Both the position numbers and the translations under genes were made by a program. 49,593 nt of DNA from Caulobacter sp. (GTDB lineage Bacteria; Pseudomonadota; Alphaproteobacteria; Caulobacterales; Caulobacteraceae). This document shows positions 35,267 through 44,621 of the stretch, in pieces. The notes beneath the pieces were generated by a model. It made no database searches. It was not told the DNA's origin and saw nothing but the letters and a program-made list of their open reading frames with translations. The stretch's first letter is position 1. Each line of letters starts with the position of its first letter. The stretch lies in the NCBI GenBank assembly GCA_028291265.1, contig JAQGIK010000044.1, forward strand, positions 1 through 49,593. The letters run 5' to 3'.

Positions 35267-35578
35267 GTGCTGCAGTGGTACTGCGTCATACGTCATCCGA
35301 GCGGCCCGACGCCGGAGATCGGCAATGACGAGCATCGCCATTGGTTCGGCCTGTCGCGCGTGCTGATCGAGCGCGTCGCGCCCGGTCGCCGCACGCTCAT
35401 CGAGGTCCGCGCCTACCGCAACCGCCGCCGGGCCGAGACCGACGCCATCGCCGGCAGCGCCCCCCGCCACGCCGCCGAGACCGCCTCCCTGGTCCAGGTC
35501 AACGCCTGGTTCCCCTTCCGCGCCTGCCTGCGCAGCCTCAAGCCCGACCTGCGCCGCCCCCTCCGCCCGGCGGCCTAG
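35267..35578 (+). CDS. hypothetical protein, 103 aa
   Basis: A compact basic protein from the GTG at 35267 with GGAGAGGGG about 6 bases upstream; an ATG at 35237 in frame is an alternative. The start MLQWYCVIRHPSGPTPEIGN and the middle WFGLSRVLIERVAPGRRTLIEVRAYRNRR are well-structured, without repeats or a signal peptide. I do not recognise it. Divergent from the esterase-like gene (156 bases between starts). Arg-rich C-terminus; high-GC codon use is typical of the genome. Confidence 0.55.
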   Translation: MLQWYCVIRHPSGPTPEIGNDEHRHWFGLSRVLIERVAPGRRTLIEVRAYRNRRRAETDAIAGSAPRHAAETASLVQVNAWFPFRACLRSLKPDLRRPLRPAA

Positions 35579-35617
35579 CCGGCGGAAACATCCGTCCCCG
35601 GACGGCGTTGAGGTCGG

Positions 35618-35887
35618 ATGAGCGCGCGAGGCCCCTCCCCCTTCGTCCTGAAGACCACCGGCTATCTGATCTCGACGTTCAGCGTCGTCGCCCTGGGCGT
35701 CGCGGCCTGGCCCGGCGCCGCCGACGCCGACCTGTTGCCCTGGCTGATCCTCGGCATGGTCGCCTCCATCGTCGGCATGGCCTGCCGCTGGACCAGCTAT
35801 TTCCTCGACAAGCGCCGCGCCGGGCGCGAGCAGGCGGCGGCTAGAGCCAGCCCCCCTGGAAGCCGGCCCGTTCCAGGCCCCGTCTGA
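35618..35887 (+). CDS. small membrane protein, 89 aa, two TM segments
   Basis: Two hydrophobic stretches (residues ~14-32 and ~39-60) are joined by an acidic turn (GAADADLLPW) and followed by a basic tail (FLDKRRAGREQ). It begins 39 bases after the 103-residue gene and overlaps the end of the converging GH144-like gene by 47 bases. The function is unknown. Confidence 0.6.
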   Translation: MSARGPSPFVLKTTGYLISTFSVVALGVAAWPGAADADLLPWLILGMVASIVGMACRWTSYFLDKRRAGREQAAARASPPGSRPVPGPV

Positions 35888-37145
35888 CCACCGGCTCCTG
35901 GCGCATCAGCCGCCAGATCAACCCCGTCCGATGGTTCTCGATCATCGCCACGATTGGCCCCTGGTCGATGCCCAGCATGTCGCGGCTGACCCAGCCGGTC
36001 ATCGGCTTGACCTCGCCATGGTCGGGCGGCGCCCGGTCGACCGACGGGTTGAAGGCGTCCTGGAAGCCGTGCGGGCCGTAGATGGCCGGCCCATGGTCCT
36101 CGATCATCCGCCGCAGGGCCGGCGTCACCGCCTCGGGCGCGAACGGCAGGGAGGCGGCCACCGCCGTCGGGGCCAGGGTGCCGTCGTCGAAGTCGTAAGC
36201 GCCCCGCGCCGAATAGGCCCGGAAACTCTTGATCGAAAAGCCGCGCAGCCGCGTGAACTGGCCCGGCCCGTCGCAGGCGGTCAGGCCCCAGGCGTCCTCG
36301 CCATAGCCGTTCCAGCGGCCGGGGTTGTCGCGGGCGTAGGCCTGCTGGGCCAGCACGGCGCGGCGGCTGTTCTCGAAGTAGTCGCTGCCGGCCTCGCGCA
36401 TGAAGCGGTCCTGGACGCCTCGGAAGTCGATCCACAACTGGCTGTACTGGTGGCCGAACATCGGGCCGAAGGCCAGGTGCGGGGCCGGCGTATTGGTCCA
36501 GCTCTTCGGATAGCTGGCGCACCAGGCCTCCCAGGCGCTGGCCGGAACCGGCGAGCCCTCCGCGCCGAGGGCCAGCACATAGAGCAGCATGGCCTCGTTG
36601 TAGCCGCCCCATTCATAAGGGATGAACCCGCGTTCCGGCGACCAGCCTAGCGCGAACCGGCCCGACGGGCGCAGCGCGAAGCTCCAGTCGACCCGGGCCA
36701 TCAGCCGTGCCGCCCGCTCGCGGATCTCGACCTCGGCCGGGTCCGGACCGTCGAAATACTGCGCCGCCGTCAGGGCCCCGGCCAGCAGCAGGGCGGTGTC
36801 GATGGTCGACAGCTCGCAGGCCCCGGCCCGCAGGCCCATCTGCATGTTGAGGAAGTGGTAGAACCAGCCCCGCGTCCCCGACACGCCCTCGGCGGCGTCG
36901 CCCTGCGGCGCGGTCTCCAGGGTGCGCAGGGCCCTGGCCGTCATGTCGGCGGCGCTGGCCCTCGGCAGCCAGCCCCGCGACGCACCCGCCGTCCAGCAGG
37001 TCAGGGCGAAGCCGACGGCGGCGATGGAACAGGCCGAGGGTGTCGGCCAGCGGTCGGCGGTCAGGCCCGAGGTCCGGTCGGTGGCCGCCACCAGCCCGGC
37101 GAAGGTCCGCGCCTGGATCTGGGCGATCAGGTCCTCGTCGGTCAC
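35841..37145 (-). CDS. glucoamylase-like / GH144 endo-beta-1,2-glucanase family protein
   Basis: About 434 residues from the GTG at 37145, placed 1 base after the upstream stop; an ATG at 37178 would overlap that gene. Motifs of the Glycoamylase/GH144 family are GTRGWFYHFLNMQMGLR, CELSTIDTALLLAGALTAA, IPYEWGGYNEAMLLYVLALG, GPMFGHQYSQLWIDFR, and TACDGPGQF. The (alpha/alpha)6 fold with conserved acidic residues in ELSTIDTAL and NEAMLL is expected. The likely substrate is beta-1,2-glucan, as in characterised GH144 members; related periplasmic glucans are common in alphaproteobacteria. No obvious signal peptide is seen. Confidence 0.85.
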   Translation of the reverse strand: MTDEDLIAQIQARTFAGLVAATDRTSGLTADRWPTPSACSIAAVGFALTCWTAGASRGWLPRASAADMTARALRTLETAPQGDAAEGVSGTRGWFYHFLNMQMGLRAGACELSTIDTALLLAGALTAAQYFDGPDPAEVEIRERAARLMARVDWSFALRPSGRFALGWSPERGFIPYEWGGYNEAMLLYVLALGAEGSPVPASAWEAWCASYPKSWTNTPAPHLAFGPMFGHQYSQLWIDFRGVQDRFMREAGSDYFENSRRAVLAQQAYARDNPGRWNGYGEDAWGLTACDGPGQFTRLRGFSIKSFRAYSARGAYDFDDGTLAPTAVAASLPFAPEAVTPALRRMIEDHGPAIYGPHGFQDAFNPSVDRAPPDHGEVKPMTGWVSRDMLGIDQGPIVAMIENHRTGLIWRLMRQEPVVRRGLERAGFQGGWL

Positions 37146-37146
37146 C

Positions 37147-38319
37147 TCAGACGCCCCAGGCGGCCGGGCCGCCGCCATAGGCGTCTACGGCCGCGAACAG
37201 GCCGGCGACCATGGCCCGCTCGGCCTCGCTCAGCTCCGGGCGCCAGACGTCGAAGATCAGGATGATGCGGTCCTCGGCGCTGTCGTTCCAGGCCTCGTGC
37301 TCGATGGTGTCGTCGAACAGCCAGGCCTGCCCTTCCCGCCACTCGCGCACCGCGTTGCCGACCCGGAAGCCGCATTGGCCGGGCACGATCAGCGGCAGAT
37401 GGCCGATCAGCCGGGTGTTGATGAAGCCGTTGTGCGGCGGGATCTTCGCCCCCGGGGCCAGCCGTGAGAACAGGATCGAGGGCGTGCGCCCGGCGATGCC
37501 GCACAGCGGCAGCCTCTCCATCGCCGCCATCGTCGCCGGACAGCGGGCGACGATGTCGGCCACCGGCTCGCCATCGCGCCACAGGTAGAGGGCGCTCCAG
37601 TCGGCGTTGTCGCGCATGCCGTGGCCGTCGTCGAAGGGCCGGTCCGACTGGCTCTTCACATAGGGGCTGAAAGCCGCGCCGTCCTCGAGCAGGGCCTGCA
37701 GCTCGGCGCGGATGGCTGGGGCGGCGACCTCGAGCCCGGCCAGCCACGGAAACGGCTCACGGCCGTAGAACTGGATCTGCGGCAGGCCGGGGAAATAGTA
37801 GTGCCGGGGTTCCTGCAGATAGACCCGCTTGCGGCCCAGCATCAGTTCGACCGACTCGCGGAACCGTGTCCCCTCCGGCCCCTCGGCGGCCGGTCCGACG
37901 GCGTCCAGCAGATGGCGCTCGTAGTCGGCGGCATAGGCGTCGCTCATCGCCTGGGCCCGGCGCAACTCGGCGGCCAGTTCCGGCGGCAGGCGGCCGGCCG
38001 GCGGCGAGACCTTCAGCGCCTGGCGGCAGAAGGCGGCGGCGGCCCGCGCATCGCCGGCCTCGGCGAAATGGTCGGCCTTCATCATCAGGCCGCGCAGGTG
38101 ACGCGGGTCGACGCTGAGCAACCGGTCCAGCGCCGCCACCTTGCCGGCCCCGTCGCCCAGTCCCCGGCAGGCCACCGCCAGGCCGAGAAACACCGGCCCG
38201 TCGGCCCGCCCGGTCGCCACGATCTGTTCGAACAGCGCCCGCGCGCCGGCGAAATCGCCCCGGCCCAGCGCCTGGGCGCCGGACTGGGTCAGGAGACGGG
38301 GATCGACGACCGATGACAT
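37147..38319 (-). CDS. aspartyl/asparaginyl beta-hydroxylase family with TPR-like N-terminus
   Basis: 390 residues from the ATG at 38319. The N-terminal ~110 residues read as tandem helical TPR-like repeats (ALGRGDFAGARALFEQIV, DPRHLRGLMMKADHFAEAGDARAAAAFCRQAL). The C-terminal domain has HNGFINTRLIGHLPLIVPGQ, AWLFDDTIEHEAWN and RIILIFDVWRPEL, typical of the AspH iron/2-oxoglutarate fold with two His ligands. The target protein is unknown. The stop is 1 base from the glucanase GTG start, so the two are tightly coupled. Confidence 0.9.
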   Translation of the reverse strand: MSSVVDPRLLTQSGAQALGRGDFAGARALFEQIVATGRADGPVFLGLAVACRGLGDGAGKVAALDRLLSVDPRHLRGLMMKADHFAEAGDARAAAAFCRQALKVSPPAGRLPPELAAELRRAQAMSDAYAADYERHLLDAVGPAAEGPEGTRFRESVELMLGRKRVYLQEPRHYYFPGLPQIQFYGREPFPWLAGLEVAAPAIRAELQALLEDGAAFSPYVKSQSDRPFDDGHGMRDNADWSALYLWRDGEPVADIVARCPATMAAMERLPLCGIAGRTPSILFSRLAPGAKIPPHNGFINTRLIGHLPLIVPGQCGFRVGNAVREWREGQAWLFDDTIEHEAWNDSAEDRIILIFDVWRPELSEAERAMVAGLFAAVDAYGGGPAAWGV

Positions 38320-38414
38320 GGCCCGATAAAGCGAAACCTCGCGCTCGCGGTCAACGGGCAGATGCAAGGCTTGCGGGGTTTGACATCGGGGCCGCCGCGC
38401 CCGACATCCTCCCC

Positions 38415-39827
38415 ATGAGCAGCGACACGCCCCGCCACATCCATTTCATCGGCATCGCCGGCGCCGGCATGAGCGCCGCCGCCTTGATGATGCGCGACGC
38501 CGGCCACGTCATCGGCGGCTCGGACGAGGAGGCCTTCCCGCCGGTCAGCACCTATCTCGAGACCATGGGCATCCCGTTCAAGCGGACCCTGGCGGCGACA
38601 AACATCGGGCCGGAGATCGACCTGGTCGTGCTCGGCGGCAGCGCCAAGCTGGCCGGCGAGGCCAATCCCGAGTTCGCCGAGACCCGCCGCCGCGAGATCG
38701 AGATGACCGGCTTTCCGCAGCTGGTCGCCGAGCAGACGAAGGACCGCGACGTCACCATCGTCGCCGGCAGCTTCGGCAAGTCGAGCTGCACCGCCCTGCT
38801 CGCCCACATCCTGAGGGAGGCCGGCAAGGACCCCGGCTACATGATCGGGGCCATTCCGGCCGGCGGCGGCCCGACCGGGGCCTGGGGCACGGGGCCGATG
38901 ATCCTGGAGGGCGACGAGTACATCGTCAGCCAGAACGACCGCCGCTCGAAGTTCATGCTCTACGACGTCGACCACCTGCTGCTGACCTCGCTGGTGCACG
39001 ACCACCTCAACGTCTTCCCGACCTGGCCCGAGTACGAGGCGCCGTTCAAAGCCCTGCTCGGCCGCCTGACGCCCGAGGCGACCCTGGTCATGCGCGACAG
39101 CCCGGCCCTGCGCGCCGTCGCCGCGACGAGCGCAGCCACGCCGGTCTGGTACGGCACAGCGCCCGGCGAAGGCTGGTACTGCCAGGACGTCACCTTCGGC
39201 GAACTGTCCGCCTTCACCCTGGTCTCGCCCGAAGGCCGGACCCTGCGACTGGAGACCCAGCTGCTGGGCGCCCACAACATCGAGAATGTGGTCGGCGTCG
39301 CCGCCTACCTGCTGACCCGCGGCCTGGTCACCGAGCAGGAACTGCAGTCGGCCGTCGCCAGCTTCCACGGCATCCGCCGCCGCCTCGACCGCCTGACCAC
39401 CACCTCGACGGTCCCGGTCATCGAGGGCTTCGGCTCGTCCTACGAAAAGGCCCGCTCGGCCATCGAGGCCATGCTGCTGCACTTTACCGGCCGGCCGCTG
39501 GTGGTGATCTTCGAGCCCCACACCTTCAGCTGGCGCAATGCCGAGGGCCTGGCCTGGTACGACACCGTCTTCGACGACGTTGCCAGGGTCATCGTCATCC
39601 CGCCCCCGACCCACGGGGCCGCCACCCACGACCAGCTGACCCACGACCAGATCCTGGCCCGCATCAACGCCGCCGGTGTGCCGGCCGTCGGCGCGACGAC
39701 GCCCAGCGAATGCGAGGCGGCCCTGGTCGACCTGACCAGCGACGAGGTGGTGCTCCTCCTCTCCTCCGGCCCCCTGCTCGGCCTGCCGGCCAGCCTGCCG
39801 GCGCTACTTGACGGGCGGTTCGGCTGA
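38415..39827 (+). CDS. mpl: Mur ligase family protein, Mpl-like
   Basis: 470 residues from the ATG at 38415. N-terminal HFIGIAGAGMSA (13-22) is the nucleotide-sugar binding loop of MurC/Mpl. The ATP-binding loop is AGSFGKSS (116-123), which departs from the usual AGTHGKTT. Then EGDEYIVSQNDRRSKF and LLGAHNIENVVGVAAYL, and PHTFSWRN...VFDDVARVIV near the C-terminus. Mpl attaches recycled murein tripeptide (L-Ala-gamma-D-Glu-mesoDAP) to UDP-MurNAc. Mpl is preferred over MurC because of the PHTF...F and DEYIVSQND patterns; the altered loop is a caution. Convergent with the DUF4153 gene, with a 24-base overlap. Confidence 0.78.
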   Translation: MSSDTPRHIHFIGIAGAGMSAAALMMRDAGHVIGGSDEEAFPPVSTYLETMGIPFKRTLAATNIGPEIDLVVLGGSAKLAGEANPEFAETRRREIEMTGFPQLVAEQTKDRDVTIVAGSFGKSSCTALLAHILREAGKDPGYMIGAIPAGGGPTGAWGTGPMILEGDEYIVSQNDRRSKFMLYDVDHLLLTSLVHDHLNVFPTWPEYEAPFKALLGRLTPEATLVMRDSPALRAVAATSAATPVWYGTAPGEGWYCQDVTFGELSAFTLVSPEGRTLRLETQLLGAHNIENVVGVAAYLLTRGLVTEQELQSAVASFHGIRRRLDRLTTTSTVPVIEGFGSSYEKARSAIEAMLLHFTGRPLVVIFEPHTFSWRNAEGLAWYDTVFDDVARVIVIPPPTHGAATHDQLTHDQILARINAAGVPAVGATTPSECEAALVDLTSDEVVLLLSSGPLLGLPASLPALLDGRFG

Positions 39828-41576
39828 CGGCTTGGCCCCGACCGGCGGGCAGGCCTCGGCCGGGCGCAGGACCATCACCGCGCCATCGACGACGATCTCC
39901 GGCCAGGCGCTGGCCCGCATCTCGAACCGGCCGGCCCGCATGGCCGCCCATACTTCCCCCTCGCCGCGACAGTAGGGGACGTCCATGTAGCCGCGACGCA
40001 GCCAGCCCCCCGCCTTGTCCAGTTCCAGCACCATCACCCGACTGCCGCCGTCCTTGAGCAGGGCCTCGTCATGGCCATCGCCGTTGAGGTCGATCATGAA
40101 CAGTTCGCACTCCAGGCTGTCCTTGTCGCAGTTGACGCTGGCCAGGTCCGCCCACTGCGCCTTGACGCCCTCGGGCATCGCCTTGCCGGCCGGCCAGACC
40201 TTGATGCCCGCCACCGGCTGCTGTTTCTCCGGTGGGATCGAGTCGCGTTCGCTCCGGCTTTCCTTCAGCCGGGCGGCCCGGGCGAGCCGGCCGATTTCGC
40301 CCCTGTCCGCCGCCAGCCTGTCCAGGGCCTTCTTGCCGAAGGCGCCGGACGAGAACTTCAGGTAGTCGAAATCGAACTCGGCGGGCTTGACCTTGCCTGC
40401 CTGCAGCCGGGCGACCTGGCTGTCGACCGACAGCCGCACCGGGTCGGCCAGCGGCGACAGCAGGGCCAGCAGAACCGCCAGGCCGACGAAGCTGGTCGCC
40501 ACATTGGTCGGCTCCAGCCGGCGCATGGCGGGGCCAGGCAGCACGGCGGCGGCGGCATAGCCAACGGCGTAGCAGGCCCCGACCACCACGCCGGCCACGG
40601 CGATGATCCGCTCGATAGTCAGGCCGTACTGGCCGATGCGCAGCCACAGGGCGTAAGCCGCCAAGGCCGTCAACGGCGCAAGCAGCAGTCCCCCCAGCCG
40701 CATGCTCCAGCGCAGGGCGACCGGTAACGGCTTCTCGCGGCCGCCGTCCTGATAGGCGGCGTTGACCAGCAGGATCAGGCCGACAGCGGCTCCGATCAGG
40801 ATCATCGCGGCGCTGCCGGTGTTCCATAAGGGCTTGAGCCCCGTGAACGGCAGGGTCGCCAGGAACGCCAGGGCCAGGCCGGCCAGCAGCGGCAGCAGCC
40901 AGCCCAGCAGGGTCAAGGCGACCGTGCGCACGCCCTGGATCAGGCCCACCCGCACGTCGGTCAGGTGCACGGCGGCGGCGAAGGCAAGGGCGCTGGCGGG
41001 AATGGCGAACCAACGCTGGCCGATGAACTCGCCGAAGGCCTTGACCCCGATCATGCCGAACAGGGCGGCGCCCAGTCCCAGCACGGCCCAGAAGATGCCG
41101 GTGAACGCCAGGGCCAGCGCCAGCTGCACCCCGTGCTTCCAGGACACGTCGAAATAGGTCGGATAGCCGGCGATCCGGCCACGATCCCGCGCCGCCGCCA
41201 CCACCAGGCTGTGGGCCACGAACAGCCCGACCAGCACGCCCAGCATGACCAGCGGCGAGGGAATGGTCTCGAAGCCGTTGAGGGCGCGATACCCCTCGTT
41301 CCAGCCGATGGCGGCGGTGACCAACGTCGCAATGGCGCTCCAGACGATCAAGGCCTGGGTCTTCAGGCCGCCCAGGCCGCTGAGCACGACCGGCCCGGCC
41401 GCCAGCATCATCACCACCAGGCCGAGGAACAGCGGCCGGTCGGTGGCCGGCCAGACATCCCGCACCGCGACCTCCGCCAGGCCATACAGCGCCAGCCCCT
41501 GGATCAATCCGACCGCCAGCCGGGTCAGCAGCAACCGGCGGCCGGCCCCGGCGTTGTGCTCGGTATCCATGCTCAT
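39804..41576 (-). CDS. DUF4153 polytopic membrane protein
   Basis: 590 residues from the ATG at 41576 (GGGGGAAG upstream); the longer frame to 41708 lacks support. About ten hydrophobic segments fill residues ~15-395. The characteristic DUF4153 elements include LTRLAVGLIQGLALYGL and LIQGVRTVALTLLGWLLPLLA. The C-terminal ~190 residues are soluble, with a FMIDLNGDGHDEALL calcium-loop-like motif and VNCDKDSLECEL. The function of the family is unknown. The soluble domain is probably periplasmic. Confidence 0.85.
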   Translation of the reverse strand: MSMDTEHNAGAGRRLLLTRLAVGLIQGLALYGLAEVAVRDVWPATDRPLFLGLVVMMLAAGPVVLSGLGGLKTQALIVWSAIATLVTAAIGWNEGYRALNGFETIPSPLVMLGVLVGLFVAHSLVVAAARDRGRIAGYPTYFDVSWKHGVQLALALAFTGIFWAVLGLGAALFGMIGVKAFGEFIGQRWFAIPASALAFAAAVHLTDVRVGLIQGVRTVALTLLGWLLPLLAGLALAFLATLPFTGLKPLWNTGSAAMILIGAAVGLILLVNAAYQDGGREKPLPVALRWSMRLGGLLLAPLTALAAYALWLRIGQYGLTIERIIAVAGVVVGACYAVGYAAAAVLPGPAMRRLEPTNVATSFVGLAVLLALLSPLADPVRLSVDSQVARLQAGKVKPAEFDFDYLKFSSGAFGKKALDRLAADRGEIGRLARAARLKESRSERDSIPPEKQQPVAGIKVWPAGKAMPEGVKAQWADLASVNCDKDSLECELFMIDLNGDGHDEALLKDGGSRVMVLELDKAGGWLRRGYMDVPYCRGEGEVWAAMRAGRFEMRASAWPEIVVDGAVMVLRPAEACPPVGAKPSAEPPVK

Positions 41577-41728
41577 TTCGTGCTTCCCCCTGTGGCCGGC
41601 GAGCCTCGCCCGGACCTCAACCGCGGGCAAGTGCGCATTCCGTGCAGGGCCATTGACGCGAAAGCCTTTGCGCCGGGCCCGGCGCATGGCACTTTCCCGG
41701 TGCGACAAGGAAAGCCGCTAAGCCGTCC

Positions 41729-42844
41729 ATGCCCAACCCCGCCGAATTCTCTCTGCAGCAGGGCGAGCATGGGTCAACGGCCGTGCTGACCGGCGACTGG
41801 ACGGCGGAAACGCTCGACGACGCCGGCGTCCGGCTGGCCGAGAACCTGCTGCACTCCAAGGCCGTCAGCCTCGACCTGCGCCAGATCGGCCGCTGCGACA
41901 CGGCCGGCGCCTACGCCATCATCCGCGCCGCCGACGGCCGCGAGAGCGCCGGCAAGTTGCTGGCCCGGCCCGAGACCGAGCGCCTGCTGCATCTGGTCGG
42001 CGAGGCCGTGCAGGCCGAGCCCACCCCGCCCCGCCAGCATCGCGGCTTCTACGAACTGCTGGTCCGCATCGGCCGCGGCGTCGTCAATGTCGGCCTCGAC
42101 CTTTACGAGACCCTGATCTTCCTCGGCCATCTGATGACCTCCATCGGCCGGGTGTTCACCAATCCGCGCAAGTTCCGTGTCGCGCCCTTCATCGCCCTGT
42201 GCGAACGGGCCGGCCTCGACGCCATCCCGATCGTCGCCACTACCACCTTCTTTATCGGCGCCGTCGTGGCATTGCTCGGGATCAACACCCTGCGCGCCTT
42301 CGCCGCCGAGGTGCTGGTGGTCGAGGCGACCGGCATCTCGGTGCTGCGCGAGTTCGGCATCGTCATCACCGCCGTGCTGCTGGCCGGCCGCTCGGCCTCG
42401 GCCTTCGCCGCCGAGATCGGCTCGATGAAGATGAACCAGGAGATCGACGCCATGCGGGTGATGGGGGTCGACCCGTTCGACGCCCTGGTCCTGCCGCGCT
42501 TCCTGGCCCTGCTGGTGACCCTGCCGCTGCTGACCTTCGTCGCCGACCTGGCCGGCCTGGTCGGCGGGCTGGCGGTGACCACCTCGATCCTCGACCTGTC
42601 GCCGACCTTTTTCTGGCAGCGGATCGCCGATAATGTCGGAGCCACCAACTTCTGGGTCGGCATCTCCAAGGCCCCGGTCATGGCCATCGTCATCGCCGGC
42701 ATCGGCTGTCGTCAGGGCATGGAGGTCGAGGGCGACGTCGAGAGCCTCGGCCGCCGGGTGACCTCGGCCGTGGTCCAGGCCATCTTCGCCATCATCCTGC
42801 TCGATGCCCTGTTCGCGCTCCTCTATATGGAGCTGAACATATGA
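41729..42844 (+). CDS. MlaE-type ABC permease with N-terminal STAS domain
   Basis: 371 residues. Residues 1-~90 form a STAS-like domain (AVSLDLRQIGRCDTAGAYAII) equivalent to MlaB. The rest is the MlaE permease with five hydrophobic segments, ATTTFFIGAVVALLGIN, REFGIVITAVLLAGRSASAFAAEIGSMKMNQEIDAMRVMG. The protein is the inner-membrane channel of an Mce/Mla phospholipid transport system. First gene of a tightly coupled four-gene operon; the next gene overlaps by 4 bases. Confidence 0.93.
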   Translation: MPNPAEFSLQQGEHGSTAVLTGDWTAETLDDAGVRLAENLLHSKAVSLDLRQIGRCDTAGAYAIIRAADGRESAGKLLARPETERLLHLVGEAVQAEPTPPRQHRGFYELLVRIGRGVVNVGLDLYETLIFLGHLMTSIGRVFTNPRKFRVAPFIALCERAGLDAIPIVATTTFFIGAVVALLGINTLRAFAAEVLVVEATGISVLREFGIVITAVLLAGRSASAFAAEIGSMKMNQEIDAMRVMGVDPFDALVLPRFLALLVTLPLLTFVADLAGLVGGLAVTTSILDLSPTFFWQRIADNVGATNFWVGISKAPVMAIVIAGIGCRQGMEVEGDVESLGRRVTSAVVQAIFAIILLDALFALLYMELNI

Positions 42845-43683
42845 CCGACCAGTCCGACACGGCCCACGACCAGTCCCTGGCCGAGGACGGCCTCGACGCC
42901 GGCGCGCCGCCGATCGAGGTGCGCGGCCTGCGTTCGGTGTTCGGCGACAATGTCGTCCACGACAATCTCGACCTTGTGGTCAAGAAGGGCGAGGTCCTGG
43001 GCGTCGTCGGCGGCTCGGGCACCGGCAAGTCGGTGCTGCTCAACACCATCATCGGCCTCAAGGAACCGGACGCGGGCGTGGTTCGCATCTTCGGCCAGGA
43101 CATCCAGCACGCCAGCCGCCGCAAATGGTCGGCCATCGAGCGGCGCTGGGGCGTCCTCTTCCAGGCCGGCGCCCTGTTCTCCTCGCTGACGGTCAAGGAA
43201 AACGTCGCCGCCCCGCTGCACGAACACACCGACCTGTCGCGCGCCGAGATCAGCGACCTGGCTGAACTGAAGATCGCCCTGGTCGGCCTGCCGCCCCGCG
43301 CCGGCGCCCTCAAGCCGTCGGAACTCTCCGGCGGCATGCGCAAGCGGGCCGGCCTGGCCCGCGCCCTGGCCTTCGATCCGGAACTGCTGTTCCTCGACGA
43401 GCCGACCTCCGGCCTCGATCCGATCGGAGCCGCGGGCTTCGACGAATTGATCCTGGACCTGAGCCGCAGCCTGTCGCTGACGGTGTTCATGATCACCCAC
43501 GATCTGGACAGTCTCTATACAATCACCGATCGCGTCGCCGTGCTGGCTGACAAAAAGGTCGTGGCGGTTGAACCTGTCCATGCACTTGAGCATTCCGATC
43601 ACCCCTGGATTAGGGAATACTTCCTGGGTCCACGCGGACGCGCCGCCCAGTCGGCGATACGCGGGGGGGGCACGAGGGTCTGA
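42841..43683 (+). CDS. MlaF-type ABC transporter ATP-binding protein
   Basis: 280 residues. Walker A GGSGTGKS (57-64), the signature LSGGMRKRAGLARAL, Walker B LLFLDEPTSGLDP and the switch His in MITHDLDSL are all present. It powers lipid movement for the MlaE-type permease encoded just upstream with a 4-base overlap. The C-terminal tail (DHPWIREYFLGPRGRAAQSA) is the usual Mce-ATPase ending. Confidence 0.94.
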   Translation: MTDQSDTAHDQSLAEDGLDAGAPPIEVRGLRSVFGDNVVHDNLDLVVKKGEVLGVVGGSGTGKSVLLNTIIGLKEPDAGVVRIFGQDIQHASRRKWSAIERRWGVLFQAGALFSSLTVKENVAAPLHEHTDLSRAEISDLAELKIALVGLPPRAGALKPSELSGGMRKRAGLARALAFDPELLFLDEPTSGLDPIGAAGFDELILDLSRSLSLTVFMITHDLDSLYTITDRVAVLADKKVVAVEPVHALEHSDHPWIREYFLGPRGRAAQSAIRGGGTRV

Positions 43684-44621
43684 TGGAAAGAAACGCCAAT
43701 TACGCGCTGGTCGGGGCCGCGACGCTGCTGCTGTTCATCGCAGCCATTGTCTTCGTCTTCTGGCTGGCCCGCCTCGGGTTCAACAAGAACTACGACGAGT
43801 ACGATGTGCTCTTCGTCGGTCCCGTGCGCGGCCTGACCGAGGGCGGCGAGGTGCATTTCAACGGCATCAAGGTCGGCGACGTCTCCTCGATCAAGCTCGA
43901 CGCCCGCGACCCCAACCGCGTCATCGCCCGAATCAAGGTGACCAGCGATGTGCCGATCCGCGAGGACAGCTACGCCACGCTGGAGCCGCAGGGCATCACC
44001 GGCATCAACTACATCCAGATCACCGCCGGCGACCCGGCCAAACGCCTGTTGAAGGACACCGTCGCCCCCGGCGAGGTGCCGGTCATCCGCACCCAGCGCA
44101 GCGCCCTCTCCGACCTGCTGGCCGGCGGCGGCACAGTGCTGACCCGAACCATCGAGGCGCTCGACCGCATCAACCGCGTGCTCGGCGACGAGAACATCAA
44201 GACCTTCGGCGCCGCCCTCGACGACCTGCAGGCGGTCACCGCCGAGGCCCGCGAGCAGAAGGAAATCCTCGCCGACGCCCGCCGCGCCCTGGCCACCTTC
44301 GAGGAAACCGCCAAGGCCTACACGGCCCTGGCCAAGGACGGCCAGACCTTCATCAACGGCGACGCCAAGACCTCGATGGCCAACATCGACGAGGCCGCCA
44401 AGAAGGTCGACAAGGCCGCCGCCGACGTCTCGGCCATCCTGACCAAACTCGACGGGCCGGTGAACGACTTCGCCACCGAAGGCCTGCCGCAGCTGACCAA
44501 CGCCATCACCACCCTGCAGGGGGCCGCCGAGTCCCTCGACCGGCTGGTGACGGAAGCCGAGAAGAGCCCGCAGACCCTGGTCGGCAAGCCGCCCGCCGAG
44601 AAGAAGAAGGTGAAGCCGTGA
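43683..44621 (+). CDS. MlaD/Mce-domain substrate-binding protein
   Basis: 312 residues. One N-terminal membrane anchor (~9-29) is followed by the MCE domain (YDVLFVGPVRGLTEGGEVHF, DVPIREDSYATLEPQGITGINYIQI) and a long helical region (LDDLQAVTAEAREQKEILAD ... VDKAAADVSAILTKLD) that can form a tunnel-like barrel. It carries lipid across the periplasm. It starts on the last base of the ATPase stop codon (TGATG-type coupling). Confidence 0.93.
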   Translation: MERNANYALVGAATLLLFIAAIVFVFWLARLGFNKNYDEYDVLFVGPVRGLTEGGEVHFNGIKVGDVSSIKLDARDPNRVIARIKVTSDVPIREDSYATLEPQGITGINYIQITAGDPAKRLLKDTVAPGEVPVIRTQRSALSDLLAGGGTVLTRTIEALDRINRVLGDENIKTFGAALDDLQAVTAEAREQKEILADARRALATFEETAKAYTALAKDGQTFINGDAKTSMANIDEAAKKVDKAAADVSAILTKLDGPVNDFATEGLPQLTNAITTLQGAAESLDRLVTEAEKSPQTLVGKPPAEKKKVKP

